A stretch of DNA of 64,000 nucleotides from positions 198,842-262,841 of the forward strand of contig JBJTOK010000043.1 of NCBI GenBank assembly GCA_046074525.1, written 5' to 3'. Below are positions 35,437 to 43,658 of this stretch, in pieces (position 1 is the first letter of the stretch; each line of letters begins with the position of its first letter). Below the pieces are notes generated by a model. The model made no database searches and was not told where the DNA came from. It saw only the letters and a program-made list of their open reading frames with translations. The translations under genes and the position numbers were made by a program. Origin of the DNA: JAHEZL01 sp046074525 (lineage in GTDB: Bacteria; Bacteroidota; Bacteroidia; Flavobacteriales_C; GCA-002722245).

Positions 35437-36096
35437 TTATTGAATGCCGAGAGCAGCCAATTTGAACTTGGCCTTTGCAACAGCCTTCTTCGATGAATAA
35501 GGATCGTTCTTTTTGGACACTGAGCGTCCGTACATTGGATTAAGGTAAGATTGAATTGTACCGGAATTTTCATCCAATACAAGCGCTAAGGCATCTGCTA
35601 ATCTATTGGTGGAGGTGCTAAATGGGGGCGATTCCCGAAGAAAATCCAATACACCCAGCTCTTTCATGATAATAATTTTTTCAATCACAGTAGGTGGATT
35701 TTGATCATCTGTATCAAATAATGGAGCGTCTTCACTCACAGCTTCTTGGACGGAAAGTATTAGAGTTCGGATGTGCTCAAGCTCCTTGATTGTAAAGGTT
35801 TGCTTAACAAGGTACATATGGTCATTTTCACCAGGTTCATAATAACCTCTTGACAAGTATATAAGCTGTACCATATGATTGGCTAAATCTTTTTTGATAT
35901 TATCCTTCTCTGCATAATACTTGATCTTCTCGATCAAGAGCTCAATTACATTATTAAGGGATACAAAGAAAAAATTGGGAGAAACATGTTCTTCCTTTGC
36001 CTTCATAAAGTATGAAAGGAAATACTCATGTAGAACATTGGCATCATTCATTTTAGCTTCAATAACTAGTCTCGCAAAATCTTTTTCTTTCATCAT
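35437..36096 (-). CDS. Hypothetical element-borne protein
   Basis: A 219-residue protein, soluble and mostly helical. Its C-terminal block ('IQSYLNPMYGRSVSKKNDPY') resembles a terminal motif seen in proteins beside integrases in Bacteroidota mobile elements; the fragment at 63611 has a comparable tail. It lies 10 bases downstream of the integrase stop. Function is not known. Confidence 0.55.
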   Translation of the reverse strand: MMKEKDFARLVIEAKMNDANVLHEYFLSYFMKAKEEHVSPNFFFVSLNNVIELLIEKIKYYAEKDNIKKDLANHMVQLIYLSRGYYEPGENDHMYLVKQTFTIKELEHIRTLILSVQEAVSEDAPLFDTDDQNPPTVIEKIIIMKELGVLDFLRESPPFSTSTNRLADALALVLDENSGTIQSYLNPMYGRSVSKKNDPYSSKKAVAKAKFKLAALGIQ

Positions 36097-36106
36097 AATA
36101 AAGGAA

Positions 36107-37372
36107 TTATTTGGAAATGGTTTCTAAATATTTTAGCATCACTCTTGCATCGTCATCTTTATCCTCTGGCACATTTATGTAGGCTCTGAAAACGCTTTCC
36201 CTACTATGACCTGTTATCTTCATTAAGACATGAATTGGGATATTTTTATAGTAGTAATTGGTAGCAAAAGAACGTCTGCAACAGTGAGATGTGACGAGCT
36301 CATACTTTGGATATATTCCTAAAATTGATCGATCTGTTTCAGGATCTTTTTTTCTTCCCTCTGTGGGATCATCAATGCCAGCCGCTTTACACACAAGCTT
36401 AATGTACTCGTTAAAGCGCTGCATACTAATTATATATGGAAATCCGTCTTTTAAAATAAGCTCCAGCTCCTCGGAAACAGGAACAGTCACGTATTTACCC
36501 CCTTTCTTTTGTCTGATATCAAATTTTTTTAGTCCCTTTTCTACTTTAATGTCGGCCTCTGTTAAATCAAGCAGATCACCTCCCCGTTGGCCGATCAAAC
36601 ATCCTATTAGGAGCCATTGCCGAGCATTAATTAATGCCGGCAATTTCAGATTTGTGTTTCTAATCTTATCTATTTCCTCAAAGGAAAGAGTTACAATGTG
36701 CCTGTCTTCTTCAGCTTCGGAAAACGATTCAATGTTTTCTATATATGAATGTGTGGGGATGTCAAGCTTTTTTGCATCTAAGGCAATTGTCTTGAGATTA
36801 GCCAACTGCTTGCCCGCATGATTTACAGAGTACCGCTTAGTCTCAAGTAACCAATCCTTAAATTTCTCTACAAAGGATTTACTTATATCTGTGAAATGGA
36901 TTCTGCGCCTGAGAGATTTCTCATATTCTTCAAATATCTTCAAAGAAGTGTTCAGTACATTTACTCTTCCCGGAGAAAGACCAACCTTTTTTCTACTTAC
37001 CCTCCTGGTAGGAGCAGTGCGGATAAATTCCTGAAAATGGTTACAGACGATTGTGGAGTCAGTCTTTTCGACACGGTTAAAGCACTCTTTGACTTTCAGT
37101 GCCAGCCAATCAGTATTAATTTCAACTCCTTTTACATTGTCAATGTTAAGTTCACTATGAACATATGACTCAAGCTTCTTTAGCGCATTGAATATCGCTT
37201 TGCTGGCTTCGCTATTTTGCTTTGGCCGGCCACTGGTGCCGCTCCAGTTCTTTGGATTGATTGTAAAGCCGGATTTACATTGATACATTTTCCCCCTTCC
37301 GGCAGATAAGTAAACATAGATGCTTACCTCTTTATTCTCATGATTGCGGATTCTAAAGTTAACGGTTGACAT
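36107..37372 (-). CDS. Tyrosine recombinase (integrase)
   Basis: A 421-residue integrase of the CTnDOT/Bacteroidota type from the ATG at 37372 (product MSTVNFRIRNHENKE; the open frame upstream to 37429 is not expected to be translated and holds an arm-site repeat). It has an N-terminal arm-binding domain, a core-binding SAM-like domain (about 110-200) and a catalytic domain with R263 (GQRGGDLL), H363 and R366 (SHCCRRSF), H389 (TGHSRES) and nucleophile Y398 (RAYINV). It should recombine the tRNA-Arg end with the element. It sits 130-odd bases inside attR. Confidence 0.93.
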   Translation of the reverse strand: MSTVNFRIRNHENKEVSIYVYLSAGRGKMYQCKSGFTINPKNWSGTSGRPKQNSEASKAIFNALKKLESYVHSELNIDNVKGVEINTDWLALKVKECFNRVEKTDSTIVCNHFQEFIRTAPTRRVSRKKVGLSPGRVNVLNTSLKIFEEYEKSLRRRIHFTDISKSFVEKFKDWLLETKRYSVNHAGKQLANLKTIALDAKKLDIPTHSYIENIESFSEAEEDRHIVTLSFEEIDKIRNTNLKLPALINARQWLLIGCLIGQRGGDLLDLTEADIKVEKGLKKFDIRQKKGGKYVTVPVSEELELILKDGFPYIISMQRFNEYIKLVCKAAGIDDPTEGRKKDPETDRSILGIYPKYELVTSHCCRRSFATNYYYKNIPIHVLMKITGHSRESVFRAYINVPEDKDDDARVMLKYLETISK

Positions 37373-37408
37373 TACACAAGTGGATTTACATTTACAAAAG
37401 TAATAATG

Positions 37409-37427
37409 TGTCAAACATTTGTCAAAC
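37409..37427 (+). promoter_or_regulatory. Putative integrase arm site, right
   Basis: TGTCAAACATTTGTCAAAC is two TGTCAAAC units separated by ATT and matches the left-end site (24731) at 18 of 19 positions. It lies just upstream of the integrase start, 131 bases inside attR. Confidence 0.5.
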
Positions 37428-37557
37428 ATATTTGCTAGTTAGTTCAATTTTATTCACTTTAAATAAATATTCTATATTTGCTGAATAACCTGTAAATAGT
37501 GGATATTATCGACAAAGACCGGGAATGTTGTGGTAAAATATAAAGTATGGCATTGAA

Positions 37558-37582
37558 GGGGTTCGAATCCCTCCAGGGTCAC
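37558..37582 (+). repeat. attR: duplicated tRNA-Arg 3' end
   Basis: GGGGTTCGAATCCCTCC plus AGGGTCAC, matching the tRNA-Arg 3' end (24649-24673) at 23 of 25 bases. It carries the T loop and acceptor 3' strand only, so it is a remnant and not a tRNA gene. Confidence 0.85.
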
Positions 37583-37599
37583 AAAATCAGAGTGAGAGC

Positions 37600-37637
37600 G
37601 AGTTTTGAGTATGGATGTATTCTCACACTCAAAACTC
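37600..37637. terminator. Hairpin beyond attR
   Basis: An 11-bp perfect stem GAGTTTTGAGT (37600-37610) with ACTCAAAACTC (37627-37637). It lies where the original flank of tRNA-Arg would be, so it may be the displaced tRNA terminator. No strong T run follows. Confidence 0.45.
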
Positions 37638-37670
37638 CCTCCTTTGATTATTGATTAATATCAATTTTTA

Positions 37671-37701
37671 TTGACAGCATTGTATTTATCCCCTATTTTC
37701 G
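37671..37701 (+). promoter_or_regulatory. Promoter of the Ig-like T9SS gene
   Basis: TTG (37671, TTGACAG context), 20 bases, then TATTTTCG (37694-37701), one mismatch from TAnnTTTG. The ATG follows at 37727. The same TTGACAG-N20 layout is seen at the 54202 gene. Confidence 0.55.
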
Positions 37702-37726
37702 CCGGCGATACATTACAACTACTGGT

Positions 37727-39832
37727 ATGAAAAAACTATTACTATTGGCGTTTGTCGCCCTTTCCTTTCATTTACAAGCCTCTTTTGGCATTTCTAAAAA
37801 TCCTTCTGACACTCTTGTTTGCTTGGGTTCTCCGGCGTCTTTTACCATTGAGGTGAACAGCAGTGATACCATCATTTACGATTGGCTGATTGACCGCGGC
37901 AGTGGTTTTGTGCCTTTGTCGGGATCGCTGTATTCGGGCCTCGGCACCAAAACTATTGCGATCAGCACTGTGGCCGATTCCATTAAAACCTATAAGTTCC
38001 GCTGCATGGTGCGCGATACGATAGGCGATACCTTACAGAGCAGCCAGGCGCAATTTGTTATTCCGGCAGCCATCAATAAAATCAGCCAGACGGATTATGT
38101 GATTTATTGCAACCAGCTGAAGGATACTTTGAAAATCAATGCCACAGGCGTTGTTGCCTACCAATGGAAAATCAATACCGGCTCTTCTTTTGTAAATATG
38201 AGTGATGATGCGGATTATGCAGGAACCAATACCGCTAACCTGATTATCAAGAATTCCGATCCGGGCCTGCACAACTACAAATACAAATGCATGCTCACTT
38301 CGGCCTGCGGTGCGTCGGACAGCTCCAATGCAATTAATTATACTGGCGTTACCACCTGTTATTTTTCGGGAGATCCATCTGATATAACAATGTGTTCCAA
38401 CAGTGGTGTTTCCAAGCAGTTTAGCTGCAATATGTACGGTCCGCATTTCACTGCAAAGTGGCAGGTGGATTCGGCCGGAACCGGTTTCAGGGATATTTCT
38501 AACGATGACCCGCTTTACTTCAGTCCGCACAATGGAAATGCATTGGCCATTAAAGGCAATCCGCCAAGCTATATGGACGGGAATAAATACCGCTGTGTGA
38601 TGATCAGCATTTGCAATGAAGAGATATTTTCCGGCGATGCTACGCTGAGAGTGGGGTCGGCCACCATTCCAATTACCAAGCAACCGAAAAGCCTTACCGC
38701 TCTTGTGGGTTCCGACGCTACGATCTCCATTGCGCATTCGGGAACAAATGTTACTTACCAGTGGCAGGTGAACAAAGGGAGCGGATACACGGATATCACC
38801 AACGATGCCACCTATAGCGGCGCTACTACAGGTGTTTTAAAAATTACCAGTGTTACCAATGCGATGAATGGCTATTTGTACAAGTGTAAATTGTCGAACG
38901 GCTGTACTTCCCTGGTGACGAGCACTGCTGCAACCTTAAGTACTTTCGACTTCAAGATTTGCATGGTGACGATCGAAAATGAAAGAAACCAGATCATTTT
39001 CCAGAAACCGGGCAACATGGCCACAGTGGATTCTTTCTTTATTTACCGCGAAGGCATTGTTACCGGCCAGTTTGACCTGATAGGAAAGTTGTACAGTACC
39101 GACCTCAGTGTTTTTGCTGACACCACTTCCTTGCCGCGTCAACAGGCCTATATCTATAAAATGGCCATCAAGTTCAAGGACGGCTCTGTCTCTACCATGA
39201 CCACACCGCACACTACTATGTTATTGACCACCAATCGCGGGGTGAACAACACTACCTGGAACCTCATCTGGAACAAGTACGAAGGCATTTCTGTGGCAAC
39301 TTACCAGATTTACCGCGGATTGGATTCTACCTCATTGTCGTACCTCGCTTCTGTATCGGGCAGCAATAGTATCTTTACCGATAACAATGCGCCGGCGGGC
39401 GATATCTACTACCAGATTGTGATTTTAGGCACTACCTGTACACCGGCGCAGGGCGGACCGGTACCGGGGGGAGCTGCAGCCACACCACAAGTACTGGGCG
39501 GCTCTTACACCGAAATCAAGTCCAATATCAACCGCACCAAGGACACTGCCAGCGTGGTAACCGCCGTATTGCCTTTGTCGAAAGCAGAATTGCAACTGTA
39601 TCCAAATCCAAGCACCGGCAACTTCACCATTGCAGTGCACAGCGGTTTCCAGCTGATGGCGAACATCACCGTTTGCTCTGTTCTGGGAGAAGTAGTTTAC
39701 AACCAGGATCAAACGCTCAGCGGTCAGCAGCAGATTCCTGTAAGCCTGAATAACGTTGCAACAGGTGTTTATGTAGTGAAGATCCAAAGCGGAGAGGAAG
39801 TGGTGACGAAGAGAATACTGATCAGTAAATAG
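37727..39832 (+). CDS. T9SS-secreted protein with Ig-like repeats
   Basis: A 701-residue protein with a signal peptide (SFHLQASFG, about 1-20) and about four Ig-like modules of the form 'NPSDTLVCLGSPASFTI' and 'QPKSLTALVGSDATISI', each with a 'YQWQVNKGSGY'-like core. Fibronectin-like modules follow (about 405-600), and a T9SS type A sorting domain begins at 'LQLYPNPSTG' (about 625). The Ig-like set is typical of Bacteroidota surface adhesins. It is the first chromosomal gene beyond attR and is transcribed alone. Confidence 0.87.
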   Translation: MKKLLLLAFVALSFHLQASFGISKNPSDTLVCLGSPASFTIEVNSSDTIIYDWLIDRGSGFVPLSGSLYSGLGTKTIAISTVADSIKTYKFRCMVRDTIGDTLQSSQAQFVIPAAINKISQTDYVIYCNQLKDTLKINATGVVAYQWKINTGSSFVNMSDDADYAGTNTANLIIKNSDPGLHNYKYKCMLTSACGASDSSNAINYTGVTTCYFSGDPSDITMCSNSGVSKQFSCNMYGPHFTAKWQVDSAGTGFRDISNDDPLYFSPHNGNALAIKGNPPSYMDGNKYRCVMISICNEEIFSGDATLRVGSATIPITKQPKSLTALVGSDATISIAHSGTNVTYQWQVNKGSGYTDITNDATYSGATTGVLKITSVTNAMNGYLYKCKLSNGCTSLVTSTAATLSTFDFKICMVTIENERNQIIFQKPGNMATVDSFFIYREGIVTGQFDLIGKLYSTDLSVFADTTSLPRQQAYIYKMAIKFKDGSVSTMTTPHTTMLLTTNRGVNNTTWNLIWNKYEGISVATYQIYRGLDSTSLSYLASVSGSNSIFTDNNAPAGDIYYQIVILGTTCTPAQGGPVPGGAAATPQVLGGSYTEIKSNINRTKDTASVVTAVLPLSKAELQLYPNPSTGNFTIAVHSGFQLMANITVCSVLGEVVYNQDQTLSGQQQIPVSLNNVATGVYVVKIQSGEEVVTKRILISK

Positions 39833-39850
39833 AAAAGTTTACAGCAACAA

Positions 39851-39886
39851 AAAAAGCGCTTCGTTACTGAAGCGCTTTTTTTTGTT
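39851..39886. terminator. Bidirectional intrinsic terminator
   Basis: AAAAAGCGCTTC and GAAGCGCTTTTT form a 12-bp stem with a 6-base loop (39863-39868), flanked by A's and T's. It serves the gene on each side. Confidence 0.88.
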
Positions 39887-39899
39887 TTTTGAATAATCC

Positions 39900-40745
39900 T
39901 TACATATTCAAGCAATTGTAAGTTGCACTGTACGTAGAGGTTTTCACGTTGTCTTTGTCGTAAGTTTCATTGTAAGTGTTATTGCCATTGCTGTCGTACT
40001 GGTAATTCTTAACCGTGGAGAACAGTGAGCCATTAACGGTAGTAGTATTGCCATTTTCCCTGCCTGAGGAATCATAAGTATAGGTATTTACAGTAGTGTT
40101 TTTGTTTCCTATAAAAGCCTTGGCTTGGAGGGTAAGTATTTTGCCCTCGCTGTTGTAAGTTTTAGTGTACTCATAGAGTTTTGCATTGCTTTGGTCGTAG
40201 ACTTCATAGTAGGTAACATTGCCTTTACTGTCGTGCTGATAGTTTTTATTGGTGCTTTGCGTAGTATTGTTGTAGGTAACTACAATTCCTGATTCAGTGC
40301 CTGAGCCGTTGTAAGTATAGGTAGTAACCATGGTGAAAGCGCCTACTCCTAAAGATTTGTAAGTATAAGTAAGTATCTTGCCATCGTTGTTGTAGGTATA
40401 ACTTATTTCCTGGGTTTTGTTGTTGTTCTTGTCGTAAATATCATAGGAAAGGACCCTGCCTTTGCTATCCAGCTGATAGTTTTTATTGGTAGAAGTAAGT
40501 GATCCGTTAAAAGTACTGCTTTGTCCGGTTGAACCGCCAGTGCTGTTGTAGGTGTAATCAATCACAGTAGTGTTTCCATTGGCTGCAATGGTTACTTTTA
40601 AAGGACTGCAGACAACAGTAATAGCGTCATCATCATCGTCTTTGTCATCATCATTATCACCCGTGTTGAGTTTTTCACAGGCAGAAAAGAGAAGCATTCC
40701 TGTAATAGAAAGGTAGAGGGATAAGAGGCGTAGTGTTTTTTTCAT
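39900..40745 (-). CDS. Lipoprotein with YD-like repeats
   Basis: A 281-residue lipoprotein from the ATG at 40745, with the lipobox LLFSAC and an Asp-rich linker after it. The rest is about six degenerate repeats of the 'YTYNNDGKILTYTY' type, seen with RHS/YD proteins but here short. The upstream ATG at 40769 would put eight residues before the signal peptide and is disfavoured. Function is not known. Confidence 0.65.
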   Translation of the reverse strand: MKKTLRLLSLYLSITGMLLFSACEKLNTGDNDDDKDDDDDAITVVCSPLKVTIAANGNTTVIDYTYNSTGGSTGQSSTFNGSLTSTNKNYQLDSKGRVLSYDIYDKNNNKTQEISYTYNNDGKILTYTYKSLGVGAFTMVTTYTYNGSGTESGIVVTYNNTTQSTNKNYQHDSKGNVTYYEVYDQSNAKLYEYTKTYNSEGKILTLQAKAFIGNKNTTVNTYTYDSSGRENGNTTTVNGSLFSTVKNYQYDSNGNNTYNETYDKDNVKTSTYSATYNCLNM

Positions 40746-40911
40746 AGTGTGTGTAATGATTAAACACAATAATAAGAGAATAGTATGAAGCTGTCACCTT
40801 AAAGTGGCCATTCACATTTTGCCGGACAGTCGGTGGTTGAGTTCTTCCAATTGTAATAAAAGAATGTACAAGGTGAAATGAGGGATGGTGTTTTCTTTTT
40901 CCAGAGTTTCT

Positions 40912-42822
40912 TCAATAATTAAACTCCCACGCAGTTTTATACGCCGCGATGCCATCGGTGTAATCCAGGAAATCCTTGTAGAATTTATGATTGCCCAGCG
41001 TTGCGCTGTCACCAATCACCACCAGTTTTTTCTTGGCACGGGTGAGGGCAACGTTCATCCTTCGTATGTCGCTGAGGAAACCAATTTCCCCTTTGTCGTT
41101 GCTGCGCACGAGGGAAATGTATATGATATCGCGCTCCTGGCCCTGGAAACCATCAATGGTTTTCACCGCAATTTTCACCGGATGATTTTTCAGTTCTTCG
41201 TCTTCTTCAACCAGCAGGGAGAGTTTTTGTACCTGCTCTTTGTAAGGAGAAATTATTCCGATGCTTAGTTTTTTATCGCTCTTTTGAAAGTACTGATCCA
41301 GCAGCATTTTCAGGTGTTTGAAGAGGAGTTGTGCTTCTTCGGGGTTGGAGTGGCTCAAGCTCTCTTCGTTCATTATTTCATCAAATCCGCAGCCGGCTGT
41401 ATCAATAAATTCAACAGCGCTAGATAGCAAATGTTCGTCGGCATCGTGACTGAGTAAAGTGTTTTTCACACTGTCGTCGGCAGTTAATTTTCCGCCATAA
41501 AATTCCTTGTTGGAAAAATTCATGATGTGCTCGTGCATGCGGTATTGCGTGTTGAGCATCACAGAAATATTTTCTATTTGCATGCAGCGCTCAAAGAGTG
41601 TTTCCTTCAATCCTTCGGCTTCTGCTTTTTTGGATTTTACAGTTGGCGGCAGTTGGAAATGATCGCCGGCAAATACTACGCGGTGACTGCGGGTAATGGG
41701 AATCCAGCACATCGGCTCCAGCGCCTGCGCAGCTTCATCGATAAACAAAGTGGAGAAAAAACGGTTGCGCATCAGCTTGCCTGCAGAAACCACAGGTGTA
41801 CAGGCGATGACCTGCGCTTTTTCAAATTGCGATGCGATAATGTAATCTTCCAGGTTGTTGGCATCGCGAAGAATTTGTTTGGCCTGCTGGTAATACATTT
41901 GTCTGTGTTCACGCTCTTCACGATTGAAAACACGTTTGTATTTCCCTGCCATGCGGAAATATTCTTCGGCTGTTTTGCGGAAGTTTTTCAGCTCTTTGTA
42001 CGATTCGTGCGCTGCGATTTTAGCATCTAAAGTGTTCATCAGCACCTCTTCCGAAATTCTTGCGGGATTGCCCAAACGCAAAACAGAAATGCCTTCGCGG
42101 TGCAATTTTTCGGTGAGTAAATCCACCGCAGTGTTGCTGGAACTGCATACCAAAACCTGCTTTTCTTTTTTGAGTGTTTCGCGAATGGCCTGAACGAGTG
42201 TAGTGGTTTTTCCTGTACCGGGCGGACCATGGATAATCGCCACGTCTTTCGCTGAGAGAATTTTATTTACCGCTTCATTTTGTGAAGCGTTTAATCGCGG
42301 AAGATGAAGAGCTTGAATTTTTTCGAAAGCTGGTTTTTTCTTTCCGTTCAGCACATCACGAAGCTCCGCTAATCGCGATCTTTCGGCGTTGATGACTTTA
42401 TCGAGGGCGATGTTCATCTCGCGATAACTCGCTTCATCAAAGAGCATATTGAGGCCTAATTTTCCGTCTTCACACCAGTCGGGCAATTCATCAACCGTTG
42501 TAGTGAGTCGGAGTTTATTGGGTCCCATGATTTTTAAGGTCCCTACGAGTTGTTCAGCGTCGTTGTGCTTATTGGAAAAAAGCGCGGCCTGCTTTCCACC
42601 CGAGAAGAGGTGCGGATCATCGAGATTCGTGGTTCTTTCAATTTCCAGCGACAGATATTCACCCACGCCTATTTCCACATTGCTGATCAAGACAGGATAC
42701 CACGTTACACCGTTTTCCTTGCGGTAGCTGATGTTATCGCGGGAGAAGCGCTCCTTGTACTGAGCGAAATCTTCGTCGCGTTCAATTTTTAATAATCGTA
42801 TGAGTCGGTGTAAATGTTCCAT
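40912..42822 (-). CDS. SF1 DNA/RNA helicase (IGHMBP2/Upf1-like)
   Basis: A 636-residue SF1B helicase. Walker A is IIHGPPGTGKTTT (G199-T206), Walker B is FIDEAAQALEP, and motif IV-VI blocks 'NTQYRMHEHIMNF', 'DGFQGQERDIIYISLV' and 'MNVALTRAKKKLVVIGD' are present. These residues point to 5'-3' unwinding of DNA or RNA. Family members are involved in DNA repair or RNA turnover. It is third in an operon VF530-ogt-helicase, two bases after the Ogt stop, in keeping with a repair context. Confidence 0.9.
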   Translation of the reverse strand: MEHLHRLIRLLKIERDEDFAQYKERFSRDNISYRKENGVTWYPVLISNVEIGVGEYLSLEIERTTNLDDPHLFSGGKQAALFSNKHNDAEQLVGTLKIMGPNKLRLTTTVDELPDWCEDGKLGLNMLFDEASYREMNIALDKVINAERSRLAELRDVLNGKKKPAFEKIQALHLPRLNASQNEAVNKILSAKDVAIIHGPPGTGKTTTLVQAIRETLKKEKQVLVCSSSNTAVDLLTEKLHREGISVLRLGNPARISEEVLMNTLDAKIAAHESYKELKNFRKTAEEYFRMAGKYKRVFNREEREHRQMYYQQAKQILRDANNLEDYIIASQFEKAQVIACTPVVSAGKLMRNRFFSTLFIDEAAQALEPMCWIPITRSHRVVFAGDHFQLPPTVKSKKAEAEGLKETLFERCMQIENISVMLNTQYRMHEHIMNFSNKEFYGGKLTADDSVKNTLLSHDADEHLLSSAVEFIDTAGCGFDEIMNEESLSHSNPEEAQLLFKHLKMLLDQYFQKSDKKLSIGIISPYKEQVQKLSLLVEEDEELKNHPVKIAVKTIDGFQGQERDIIYISLVRSNDKGEIGFLSDIRRMNVALTRAKKKLVVIGDSATLGNHKFYKDFLDYTDGIAAYKTAWEFNY

Positions 42823-42824
42823 AG

Positions 42825-43385
42825 TTAAAAGAAAAGTCCGGTTTGTGCCGCTTCCAGTCGGATGAGCTCGGCCTTTTTAGGCAGGCCCCAGCGGTATCCG
42901 CTGTACTTGCCCGAAGCCTGGACCACGCGGTGGCAGGGGATAATATATGCAATAGGGTTATCGCCAATCGCTGTTCCCACTGCGCGTGAAGCCGTTGGCT
43001 GCAGCAATTTCTTAGCAATGTCTCCGTAAGTAGAGAGCTTTCCGGAAGGGATTTTTAGTAGCTCTTCCCACACTTTCAGCTGAAAGGGAGTGGCTTTTAA
43101 ATGAAGCGTTAATTCTGCTGCTTGCGAAGAAAAGAGTTGTAAGGCACTTTGCTGAAGGGCATCGAAAAAAAGAGTGAAAGTTGCATTTGGGAAAAAGCTT
43201 TTCAGCTCTGTCAGCGCTTCTTCCTGATTATAGATGAAAGCGGCATGGCACAAGCCTTTGGAAGTAGAGGCTATCAAAATATCGCCCAATAGACTTTCCG
43301 AAAAGCTGTAGTTGATAGAGAGTTGTTTTCCGCCATTGGCGAGCTCTTCAGGGGTCATTAGTTCTATTTGTATACAGCTGTTCAT
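42825..43385 (-). CDS. ogt: Methylated-DNA-protein-cysteine methyltransferase
   Basis: A 186-residue AGT with the acceptor Cys in 'IIPCHRVV' and the HTH region 'ATPFQLKVWEELLKIP'. It repairs O6-alkylguanine and O4-alkylthymine by transferring the alkyl group to this Cys, once. The ATG at 43385 is favoured because it overlaps the upstream VF530 stop in ATGA; the upstream in-frame start at 43430 would sit inside that gene. An Ada-type N-terminal domain is absent, so Ogt fits better than Ada. Confidence 0.9.
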   Translation of the reverse strand: MNSCIQIELMTPEELANGGKQLSINYSFSESLLGDILIASTSKGLCHAAFIYNQEEALTELKSFFPNATFTLFFDALQQSALQLFSSQAAELTLHLKATPFQLKVWEELLKIPSGKLSTYGDIAKKLLQPTASRAVGTAIGDNPIAYIIPCHRVVQASGKYSGYRWGLPKKAELIRLEAAQTGLFF

Positions 43386-43594
43386 TCCAGTGACCGGAGA
43401 TAAAGTTGCTCCACTTTTGTTCGTGCCCATGGGGTTTTTCGGAGGAAGGTCAAACTCGATTTAATACTCGGGTTGCTCTTAAAACAGTTGATATTCACCT
43501 CTTCAGCCAGCTCCTCCCAGCTGTATTTTGCGGTGAGCTCTTCCAGTATCATTTGCAGTGTTTTTCCGTGAAGGGGATCCTTACTTTGATGCAT
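43382..43594 (-). CDS. VF530-type small DNA-binding protein (DUF2132)
   Basis: A 70-residue protein matching the VF530 family: 'DPLHGKTLQMILEEL', 'CFKSNPSIKSSLTFLRK' and 'TPWARTKVEQLYL'. The ATG at 43594 is preferred over the TTG at 43600. Members bind DNA, but their role is not known. Coupling with ogt and the SF1 helicase hints at DNA repair. Confidence 0.88.
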   Translation of the reverse strand: MHQSKDPLHGKTLQMILEELTAKYSWEELAEEVNINCFKSNPSIKSSLTFLRKTPWARTKVEQLYLRSLE

Positions 43595-43658
43595 GACCAA
43601 ATCTACGCAAAAGCATTTTTAAATAATAAATTTCCCGGAAAACAGTTAAATTGGTCTA

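Larger units (their letters stand above)
24674..37582. mobile_element. 12.9-kb integrative element in tRNA-Arg
   Basis: The region between the tRNA-Arg end and its duplicate has every sign of a site-specific integrative element: flanking 25-base direct repeats, a tyrosine recombinase (36107-37372) beside the right end, an excisionase-like HTH protein and a second HTH regulator. Cargo not shared with the surrounding chromosome is also present. There are no conjugation, relaxase or phage structural genes, so it is probably mobilised by helpers or is a stable genomic island. Cargo: dnaE-dinB-SRAP, an XRE/RES/peptidase set, and several unknown proteins. Confidence 0.85.

Noticed and set aside
37551..37582. 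Possible second tRNA at 37.56 kb
   Set aside because: Only the T-arm and acceptor 3' strand are present, with no D or anticodon arms; it is the duplicated attachment site.
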